From contig NZ_JBDPLZ010000006.1 in the NCBI RefSeq assembly GCF_039871655.1, forward strand, positions 124,001 to 188,000: a DNA stretch of 64,000 nucleotides, read 5' to 3'. Position 1 is the first letter of the stretch. Each line of letters starts with the position of its first letter. A program made the position numbers and the translations under genes. Shown in pieces: positions 15,892 through 21,434 of this stretch. Origin of the DNA: Actinocorallia sp039871655. GTDB lineage: Bacteria; Actinomycetota; Actinomycetes; Streptosporangiales; Streptosporangiaceae. Below the pieces are notes generated by a model. It was not told the origin of the DNA. It made no database searches and worked only from the letters and a program-made list of their open reading frames with translations.

Positions 15892-16518
15892 TCACGCGTC
15901 CGAGGCGAGGCGCACGCCCACGAGTTTGGTGAGGAAGCGGTCCACCTGCTCTTCCAGGGGCGGCAGCGCCAGGCCCGGTTCGTTCACCCGGAGGGACACG
16001 GCGCCGTGCACGGCCGCGCGCAGGTCTAGTGCGACCTCTGCGGCGTTGCCGGCGGGTGCGAGCCCCGCGTCCATGCACCGCTGAACGGCGGTGGTGGTGC
16101 GCGTGGCCAACTCCTCCTTGAACGCCAGACTCATCCGCTGGTTGAGGGTGCTCTCGTGCAGCACCTTGTAGAGGCCTGCGTGGTCGCGGACCCATGTGCC
16201 GAGGAACAGCAGGCGCGCTCGCAACCGGGCCGCCGGGTCGGCGTGGGCGGACTCGGCCCGGTCGAGGTCGCGCGTGAGGTCTTGGGTGCACTGTTCCAGG
16301 GCGGCGAAGACCAGGGCGTCCCGATCGGCGAAGTGAATGTAGACCGAGGTCGCCGCGATACCCACCTCGCGCGCGACGGCGCGCAGGGACAACGCCTCGT
16401 CGTCACCGAGGCCGTTCAGCATCCGCAGGGTGGCGCCGATGATGTCGCGGCGCAGCCGTTCCCCCTGACCCCGCGGGTTTTGGCCCCGCGCCGGCGAGGT
16501 CGAAGAAGGCGCATCCAT
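15892..16518 (-). CDS. TetR-family regulator
   Basis: 208 residues. An N-terminal TetR helix-turn-helix (RRDIIGATLRMLNGLGDDEALSLRAVAREVGIAATSVYIHFADRDALVFAALEQ) follows a 20-residue disordered start. The C-terminal domain (LGTWVRDHAGLYKVLHESTLNQRMSLAFKEEL) resembles TetR_C_33 of the WHG group. It faces a SnoaL-like gene across a 72-bp spacer holding the palindrome GCAACG-AC-CGTTGC, so it probably represses both. The inducer is unknown. The pair is the cargo nearest the intact tRNA. Confidence 0.85.
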   Translation of the reverse strand: MDAPSSTSPARGQNPRGQGERLRRDIIGATLRMLNGLGDDEALSLRAVAREVGIAATSVYIHFADRDALVFAALEQCTQDLTRDLDRAESAHADPAARLRARLLFLGTWVRDHAGLYKVLHESTLNQRMSLAFKEELATRTTTAVQRCMDAGLAPAGNAAEVALDLRAAVHGAVSLRVNEPGLALPPLEEQVDRFLTKLVGVRLASDA

Positions 16519-16533
16519 GATCCGTATTGTATT

Positions 16534-16547
16534 GCAACGACCGTTGC
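16534..16547. promoter_or_regulatory. Putative TetR operator
   Basis: GCAACG-AC-CGTTGC, a perfect 6-bp inverted repeat with 2-bp spacer in the divergent spacer, 16 bp from the TetR start. A second imperfect element (ACGGTTGTAGCACTACAGCTG, read as ACGGTTGTAG and CTACAGCTG) lies just right of it. Confidence 0.55.
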
Positions 16548-16590
16548 CCTACGGTTGTAGCACTACAGCTGTTCACCCAAGGAGGGGTGC

Positions 16591-16971
16591 ATGGATCTCG
16601 AGAGCAACAAGCAGACTGTCCTGGCCTTTTACGAAGTGGGCCTGAACCAGAAGGACTTCGAGGCCGCATCCAAACTCATCGGCAATCGGTATGTGCAGCA
16701 CAACCCCCGGATCGCGGACGGAATCGAGGGGTTCGCGGCCTTCCTCGGCCAGTTGCGGGAAGACTTTCCCGCGCTGCGTGCCGAAGTCAAGCACATCTTC
16801 GCCGACGGCGACTTCGTCATCGCGCATGTGCACGGCGTGCGGGTGCCCGGGCAGTCCGGCACGGCCATCGTCGACATCTTCCGGTTCGACGAGAACGGAA
16901 AGATCGTCGAGCACTGGGACGTCATGCAGCCGATCCCGGAGACCGCTGAAAACGAGAACGGGATGTTCTAG
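16591..16971 (+). CDS. SnoaL-like (NTF2-fold) protein
   Basis: 126 residues with the hallmarks of the SnoaL-like polyketide-cyclase-related family: NKQTVLAFYEVGLNQKDFEAASKLIGNRYVQHNPRIADGIEGFAAFL, then DGDFVIAHVHG and IVDIFRFDENGKIVEHWDVMQPIP. The QHNP and EHWDV motifs place it in the uncharacterised YesE/SnoaL-like subgroup rather than with true aklanonic-type cyclases. The ATG at 16591 has AAGGAGGGG 8 bases upstream. It is controlled, by inference, by the divergent TetR. Cytosolic; substrate unknown. Confidence 0.85.
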   Translation: MDLESNKQTVLAFYEVGLNQKDFEAASKLIGNRYVQHNPRIADGIEGFAAFLGQLREDFPALRAEVKHIFADGDFVIAHVHGVRVPGQSGTAIVDIFRFDENGKIVEHWDVMQPIPETAENENGMF

Positions 16972-17075
16972 CCGTGACCGTGCTTTAGGGCCGCGGGCAG
17001 GAGAAGGCATCCGACCCGCCGTCGGCTGATCGCCCATTAATCGCGCACGATAGGTCAACGACCCCAGAAACGATC

Positions 17076-17113
17076 AAGGCCCGGCTCCGGATCACTGTCC
17101 TGAGCTGGGCCTT
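17076..17113. terminator. Terminator downstream of tRNA-Gly
   Basis: AAGGCCCGGCTC...GAGCTGGGCCTT: a 12-bp stem with one mismatch, starting only 7 bp beyond the tRNA CCA end on the minus strand. The same hairpin precedes every tRNA-core repeat in the array, so each cassette end carries a replacement terminator for the tRNA. Confidence 0.8.
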
Positions 17114-17119
17114 CGTGAT

Positions 17120-17193
17120 TGGAGCGGATGACGGGAATCGAACCCGCGCTGTCAGCTTGGGAAGCTGAAGTTCTACCATTGAACTACATCCGC
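17120..17193 (-). tRNA. tRNA-Gly(CCC)
   Basis: The reverse strand reads a full cloverleaf: acceptor GCGGATG/CATCCGC, D-arm with TTCAATGGTAGAA, anticodon arm TCAGC-TTCCCAA-GCTGA (anticodon CCC), T-arm GCGGGTTCGATTCCCGT (stem GCGGG/CCCGT with one G-T pair), discriminator T and an encoded CCA. 74 nt including CCA. A -10-like TAATAT lies at 17223-17228 upstream. Its 3' half from the anticodon loop on is the repeated attachment core of the array to the left, which is the standard target geometry for tyrosine integrases. Confidence 0.97.
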
Positions 17194-17250
17194 GTGAGTC
17201 TCCGGGGAGACGTCTGCGAGCCATATTAGCGGAAGCTCCGGGTGGGTGGG

Positions 17251-17685
17251 TCAGGAGCTCATGCGGAATCTGACGCGGTGGGCGTCGGGGGCGGGGTCGC
17301 CTACCAGGAGGTGGGCGTGGAGGTGGCGGATGGTGCCGCCGGTGTGGCGGCAGTCGCCGTTGCGGACGCCCAGGCCGTAGTAGGTCAGGTCGTAGGTGGA
17401 GCGGGCCCAGCGCAGGGCGGTGAAGAACTCCAGTTGGGCGGGTTCGCTGAGGTCGGCCAGGTCGTCCACGTGTTCGTGCGGGAGCAGGAGCAGGTGGAGG
17501 GTCGTGCCCTTGTAGGGGTAGGCGTTCGGGGTGATCGTCCAGTGGGCGCCTTCCCACAGGATGCGCTGAGTGCCTTCCTTGCGGAAGGAGTCGGGGCAGA
17601 AGAGGCAGATGCCGGCGGCTTCGAGGCGCTGCATTTCGGCGAGCTGCTCGGGGGTGCGGTGGTTGTCGAAGCAGTAGAGGGTCAT
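17251..17685 (-). CDS. HIT-domain protein
   Basis: 144 residues. A zinc-type N-terminal segment (ICLFCPDSFRKEG) precedes a HIT fold: NAYPYKGTTLHLLLLPHEHVDDLADL and the histidine triad region GGTIRHLHAHLLVGD (HLHAHL, the HxHxH motif). HIT proteins cleave nucleotide phosphoramidate or dinucleoside polyphosphate bonds. The start ATG overlaps the folA stop by 4 bp, so it is the third gene of the thyA-folA-HIT operon. The nucleotide substrate is not known. Confidence 0.88.
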   Translation of the reverse strand: MTLYCFDNHRTPEQLAEMQRLEAAGICLFCPDSFRKEGTQRILWEGAHWTITPNAYPYKGTTLHLLLLPHEHVDDLADLSEPAQLEFFTALRWARSTYDLTYYGLGVRNGDCRHTGGTIRHLHAHLLVGDPAPDAHRVRFRMSS

Positions 17686-18170
17686 CGGGTGTATTCGATG
17701 AAGGAGTGGCCGGGGTGGTCCTCGCGGGACTTCTCGGTGAAGGCGGTGAGCCAGCCTTCGGGCATCGAGGTGTCGCCTTCGACGTCGCGGTGGATGCGGG
17801 TCAGGTGGATGCGGGTGACCTCGGGGAGGGCCTGCTCGTAGATCGAGGCGCCGCCGCAGATGAAGATCTCGGCGTCCGTCTCGGCCGCCAGGGCGCGGGC
17901 GGTGGCGAGGGCCTCGGGGACGGACGTGACGGGGGTGACGTCGGGGTGCTCGTCCAGGGGGCGGGTGGTGATCACGACGGATCTGCGGTCGGGCAAGGGG
18001 CGGCCCAGTCGGGCGACGATCGAGTCGTGGGTGAGGCGGCCCATCACCACCACGTTGCCGGAGGTCAGGCGTTTGAAGTGGCGCAGGTCCTCGGGGAGGT
18101 GCCAGGGGAGGGCGCCGTCCTTGCCGATGACGTCGTTGGACGCGGCGGCGACGATCAGGGAGACGGTCAT
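17682..18170 (-). CDS. folA: Dihydrofolate reductase
   Basis: 162 residues, the normal bacterial DHFR size. Motifs: SLIVAAASNDVIGKDGALPWHLPEDLRHFKRLTSGNVVVMGRLTHDSI (substrate Asp/Glu replaced as PEDLRHFK, with NADPH loop GKDGALPW), RSVVITTRP and the NADPH-binding IFICGGASIYEQALP. It reduces dihydrofolate, regenerating the cofactor used up by ThyA, whose gene precedes it with a 4-bp ATGA overlap. The ATG at 18170 is fixed by that overlap and by the conserved N-terminus. Confidence 0.95.
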   Translation of the reverse strand: MTVSLIVAAASNDVIGKDGALPWHLPEDLRHFKRLTSGNVVVMGRLTHDSIVARLGRPLPDRRSVVITTRPLDEHPDVTPVTSVPEALATARALAAETDAEIFICGGASIYEQALPEVTRIHLTRIHRDVEGDTSMPEGWLTAFTEKSREDHPGHSFIEYTR

Positions 18171-19069
18171 GACGACACCGGGATCCGGGGCAGGGGCGGG
18201 TGGGGGTCGTAGTCGGCCAGGTCGAAGTGCTCGGCGCGGAAGTCGTGGATGTCCGTCACGGCCAGGCCGGCCTCGTTGAGGTGGACGGTCGGCAGGGGGC
18301 GGGGTTCCCGCGCCAGCAGTGTCTCGACGGCGTCGAGCTGGTCCTCGTAGATGTGGGCGTCGGAGATCGTGTGGTAGTACGTCGACGCCTCGAAGCCGGT
18401 CAGGTGCTCCAGCATCAGGAGCAGGGCGGCGTACTGCACCATGTTGGACGGGACGCCGATCGGGAGGTCGCCCGAGCGCTGGAACATGTGCAGGTGGAGC
18501 CGTCCGTCCAGGACGCGGACGTGGACCCAGCCGTGGCAGGGGGCGATCGTGGCCTTCGGGGTCTTGCCCTCTCCCCGCACCAGGTACTGGGGGATCCACG
18601 GGGAGACGAAGTGCGTGCGGTCGCCGGGGAGTTCGCGGAGCTGCTCGACGAGGTGGCGGAACTGGTCGAAGCCTTCCGAGGGCTGCTCCAGGGAAGGGAA
18701 GTGGTGGAAGGCCCCCCCGTACGAGCCGGGGCCCAGTTCGCCGGGTGCGAGGCCGCGTTTGGACGTCTTCTTCTCCGTCGCCCAGGCGTCCCACCAGTCG
18801 CAGCCGAATTCGGCGAGTTCCTTCAGCGTGGTGGCGCCGTTGATGAAGGCGCACAGTTCGCCGATGGGCTTGCGCCAGAACGAGCGCAGGCTCCGTTCGG
18901 TGATCAGCGGGAAGCCGTCGGCCAGATCGAAGCGCATCGTCTGCTGCATCAGGGTGATCGCGGCGGGGCCCTGCCTGGTCGGGACGCGGATGCCTTCGTC
19001 GCGTACCCGCCTGAGGACGGCCTGGTACTGCCCGTCCGGAGTTCGCTCCGTGTAGGGGGAGTAACGCAT
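18167..19069 (-). CDS. thyA: Thymidylate synthase (ThyA family, divergent)
   Basis: 300 residues. ThyA landmarks are present but unusual: MRFDLADGFPLITERSLRSFWRKPIGELCAFINGATTLKEL (folate and dUMP region), catalytic Cys in APCHGWVHV (canonical proteins have PCHTLFQF), QRSGDLPIGVPSNMVQYAALL with the Asn that selects dUMP, and DAHIYEDQ near the end. The paired arginines of the phosphate site read DRTHFVSPW instead of the usual DSRRIIVSAW. It methylates dUMP with methylene-THF if it follows the family. First gene of the thyA-folA-HIT operon; the ATG at 19069 is the only sensible start. Confidence 0.85.
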   Translation of the reverse strand: MRYSPYTERTPDGQYQAVLRRVRDEGIRVPTRQGPAAITLMQQTMRFDLADGFPLITERSLRSFWRKPIGELCAFINGATTLKELAEFGCDWWDAWATEKKTSKRGLAPGELGPGSYGGAFHHFPSLEQPSEGFDQFRHLVEQLRELPGDRTHFVSPWIPQYLVRGEGKTPKATIAPCHGWVHVRVLDGRLHLHMFQRSGDLPIGVPSNMVQYAALLLMLEHLTGFEASTYYHTISDAHIYEDQLDAVETLLAREPRPLPTVHLNEAGLAVTDIHDFRAEHFDLADYDPHPPLPRIPVSS

Positions 19070-19306
19070 GCCGAGCCTTCCCGTTCTGAATGAGCCGCAG
19101 GGGCCGCCCTCGTGGAGTGCCCGGGTTCTGTGGAGCCGGGGAGGAGAGCCGGAAAGGCAGGTTACCCTCACCGCCCCGGCTTCCCCGCCGGGGCTCGCGG
19201 TCGTCGCGGATCCGGGCCTGCGGCCGGAGTCATGACAGGCCCCAGGCCACAGGCCTTGGCACGCTAGCATGAACTGCTGGGAACGGGTCGGGGAGAGGAC
19301 GTAGGA
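19070..19306. promoter_or_regulatory. Divergent promoter region thyA / nucleotidyltransferase
   Basis: This 237-bp spacer serves both operons. A GC-rich hairpin (CCCCGGCTTCCCCGCCGGGG, near 19175-19194) lies on the thyA side. Toward the right gene TAGCAT at 19265-19270 is a fair -10 box about 37 bp before the GTG; no strong -35 is seen. Confidence 0.4.
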
Positions 19307-19888
19307 GTGGCGCGAAGCACCGAGAAGAAGCGCCCCTTGGTCAGCCGGGACTTCTTCGACGACGCCTCGAACTTCGAGCTCCGCTACGTCCAGGACTACG
19401 ACCGCATCAGCGAGATCGTCGACGCCCTCCGCGCCGTCGACAACCGCATCGTCCTGACGAACGGCTCCTTCGACATCCTCCATGAGGGCCACTCCATGTA
19501 TCTGGAGGCCTGCCGCGGCTTCGGCGACTTCCTGATCGTGGGCGTCGACAGCGACGACAAGATCCGTGCCCGCAAGGGCCCGCACCGTCCGGCCGTTCCG
19601 GAGATGGAGCGCCTGCGCATGGTCACCCACCAGCGCGGTGTGGGCCTGGTGACGCTCAAGGGCCCCGGCCACGGGAAGTGGGCGCTGATCAAGGCGGTCC
19701 GCCCGGACGTCCTGGTGGCGACGGCCGAGACCTACTCCCCCGAGCAGATCGCCGAGCTGGAGGCGAAGTACTGCGGCGAGGTCCGTGTCCTGGAGCGGAT
19801 GGCGACGATCAGCACGTCGGCCAGGCTCCGCCGGATCCAGCTGGGTCTGGCCGAGACCGAGAACGCCGAGCTGTCCGGCGAGCGATGA
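19307..19888 (+). CDS. Cytidylyltransferase-like nucleotidyltransferase
   Basis: 193 residues. The core VLTNGSFDILHEGHSMYLEACRGFGDFLIVGVDSDD is the nucleotidyltransferase fold signature: GSFDILHEGH corresponds to GxFDxxHxGH of glycerol-3-phosphate cytidylyltransferase and RfaE domain II. The closing ISTSARLRRIQ is near, but not equal to, the ISTTxxxxRI motif of that superfamily. The 50 N-terminal residues are an unassigned extension. The GTG at 19307 has a GAGAGGACGTAGG ribosome site. It overlaps the deaminase gene by ATGA. It may activate a sugar or alcohol phosphate with CTP or ATP; the acceptor is unknown. Confidence 0.85.
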   Translation: MARSTEKKRPLVSRDFFDDASNFELRYVQDYDRISEIVDALRAVDNRIVLTNGSFDILHEGHSMYLEACRGFGDFLIVGVDSDDKIRARKGPHRPAVPEMERLRMVTHQRGVGLVTLKGPGHGKWALIKAVRPDVLVATAETYSPEQIAELEAKYCGEVRVLERMATISTSARLRRIQLGLAETENAELSGER

Positions 19889-20721
19889 GCAAGCGGCTCC
19901 TCCTCTACCTGCCCGTCCTCCACGCCGGCTATGAGCGGTTCCTGGAGCGCCACGCGGACGCCGAGGAGGTCCTGCTGCTCGGCACGGGCTTCCACGAGCT
20001 GTTCCCCGCGCTCCGCAAGGACATCCGGGCCCTGGATCCGGCTCGGGCCGCCGCCTGCCTGGGCGGTCCTCCGAGGGTGAGGGTCGTCGAGCCCGAGGAC
20101 CTCCCCGAGGCTTTGGGCGGGGCTGCTCTGGTCGTGCCCGACGAGGAGATCATGCGCGAGCTCGCCGCGAGGTACGGCCTCGACCCGGTCTACGAGCGCA
20201 CGTTCCTCCGCTGGGACCGCCCCTGGAGCCTGGCCGAGGCTCCCGTCGACGGCTCGACGCGGATCACCCGGGAGGAGCTCGACAGGCGCCTCATCGGTGA
20301 GGCCCAAGCCCGAGCGCGGCTCAGCTCCGACTGGTGGCGTCAGGTGGGCGCCGTGGCGGTGCGGGACGGGAAGGTCCTCGCCGAGGCCCACAACCGCCAC
20401 CATCCGTCCGAGTACTCCCCCTACCTCGACGGGGATCCGCGGAACGAGTTCCGCCGCGGTCTTCGCGCCGATCTCTCGACCGCGATCCACGCGGAGGCCG
20501 CCGTGGTGGCCGAGGCGGCCCGGGAGGGCTTCTCCCTGAAGGGCGCGGACCTCTACGTCACCACGTTCCCCTGCCCCGCCTGCGCCCGTCTGATCGCCGA
20601 GACGGGCTTCCGGAGGCTCTACTTCACCGGCACCTACTCCGTGCTGGACGGCGAGGGCATTCTCAAAGCCGCCCAGGTAGAGCTGATCTGGGTTGATCTG
20701 GACACCCAAACCGGAGAATGA
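19885..20721 (+). CDS. Deoxycytidylate deaminase-like protein with novel N-terminal domain
   Basis: 278 residues. The C-terminal 150 residues hold the zinc-deaminase signature: WWRQVGAVAVRDGKVLAEAHNRHHPSEYSPYL, STAIHAEAAVVAEAA (HAE) and FPCPACARLIAETGFRRLYFTG (PCxxC), as in dCMP deaminases. The first 130 residues (LLLYLPVLHAGYERFLERH, ALVVPDEEIMRELAARYG) form an extra domain that I do not recognise. dCMP deaminase would supply dUMP to the divergent thyA operon. Coupled by ATGA to the nucleotidyltransferase gene. A modified-pyrimidine pathway is an alternative reading. Confidence 0.8.
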   Translation: MSKRLLLYLPVLHAGYERFLERHADAEEVLLLGTGFHELFPALRKDIRALDPARAAACLGGPPRVRVVEPEDLPEALGGAALVVPDEEIMRELAARYGLDPVYERTFLRWDRPWSLAEAPVDGSTRITREELDRRLIGEAQARARLSSDWWRQVGAVAVRDGKVLAEAHNRHHPSEYSPYLDGDPRNEFRRGLRADLSTAIHAEAAVVAEAAREGFSLKGADLYVTTFPCPACARLIAETGFRRLYFTGTYSVLDGEGILKAAQVELIWVDLDTQTGE

Positions 20722-20775
20722 TAACAACCCGATAACGGCGTCGTCGCACCGAAAGTATTCGACGTCACACTCACC

Positions 20776-21423
20776 GTGCGCGTAAGGAAGGGTCCGGCGG
20801 CACGGCGGGTGCGGCGCGGGCCGACCCTGTTGCTGCCGGAGGTGCCCGAGCGCCTCCTGGAGACGGTGCGGTTGTTCGCTCCGGAGGCCCGGCAGGAGAA
20901 CGGGGCGGTCATGGCCGGTCCCGCCATGCTCCGCGGTCCGTTCGAGGTGACGCCCCGGCTGGCCCGGCGGGCGCGACTGCCCGAGGGCTGGCCCGTCGTG
21001 TACCTGGGTGAGGGTTCGGACCAGCTGGTGGCGGGCCTGGCCAGGCGGCTCGGCGGCCTGTGGTTCCGGGACGGCAGGCCCGCCCCGTCCCGCGACGAGG
21101 AGGACCAGACGGTCACCGTCTACCTCCCCCGCAGACCCGATCCGGCCCGGCTGACGAGCCTGGTGGAGGACTCCACGCACACCGCGGCTCCCGGCACCGA
21201 CCTCTACAGCGGCGGTCTCGTCTCCCTTCTCGTGCGGAAGATCCACGAACACCACGTCACATGCGACCTGCACTGCCCGGACACGCACCGGCTGGGCAGC
21301 ACCGCCCTGGCCATAGCCCGCGAGTTCGGCGGCATCGTCCTGGACTGCGACGGCTACCGCGTCACGGCCCCGGAAGACCTGAGGCCCGTCCCCAGGCAGC
21401 GGGGACGGGCCTCAGAGAGGTGA
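20776..21423 (+). CDS. Conserved hypothetical protein
   Basis: 215 residues, no family recognised. It starts with a basic patch (MRVRKGPAARRVRRGP), then a hydrophobic Leu/Pro stretch (LLLPEVPERLLETVRLF), and ends in DLHCPDTHRLGSTALAIAREFGGIVLDCDGYRV, a fold-like segment with two Cys. Codon bias is strong, so it is probably real. The GTG at 20776 follows a 54-bp gap; the last 15 codons lie inside a long hairpin. It is convergent with the Fe-S reductase. No signal peptide. Confidence 0.6.
   Translation: MRVRKGPAARRVRRGPTLLLPEVPERLLETVRLFAPEARQENGAVMAGPAMLRGPFEVTPRLARRARLPEGWPVVYLGEGSDQLVAGLARRLGGLWFRDGRPAPSRDEEDQTVTVYLPRRPDPARLTSLVEDSTHTAAPGTDLYSGGLVSLLVRKIHEHHVTCDLHCPDTHRLGSTALAIAREFGGIVLDCDGYRVTAPEDLRPVPRQRGRASER
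21379..21415. terminator. 15-bp perfect hairpin inside the 3' coding end
   Basis: CTGAGGCCCGTCCCC-AGGCAGC-GGGGACGGGCCTCAG: 15 perfect base pairs and a 7-base loop, located between two convergent genes and overlapping the last codons of the rightward one. A likely bidirectional terminator, though no T-tract follows on either strand. Confidence 0.75.
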
Positions 21424-21434
21424 AGCTCAGCCGA

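Larger units (their letters stand above)
1219..17123. mobile_element. Tandem array of tRNA-Gly-targeted gene cassettes
   Basis: Six well-conserved direct repeats of the tRNA-Gly(CCC) 3' half (1219, 3334, 11404, 13011, 14271, 15349) plus the intact tRNA at 17120-17193 delimit cassettes of about 2.1, 8.1, 1.6, 1.3, 1.1 and 1.8 kb. Each repeat is followed on the right by the same leader and arm-type motifs, so every cassette has the same polarity and presumably used integrases of the same specificity. No integrase, replication or conjugation gene is visible, so the cassettes are non-autonomous or decayed. The 8.1-kb interval holds at least three further decayed junctions. Cargo is regulators, enzymes and toxin-antitoxin genes. 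Repeats and tRNA are seen directly; mobility is inferred. Confidence 0.75.

Noticed and set aside
18171..18854. Upstream extension of folA
   Set aside because: Lies inside thyA; the ATGA overlap and the conserved DHFR N-terminus set the start at 18170.
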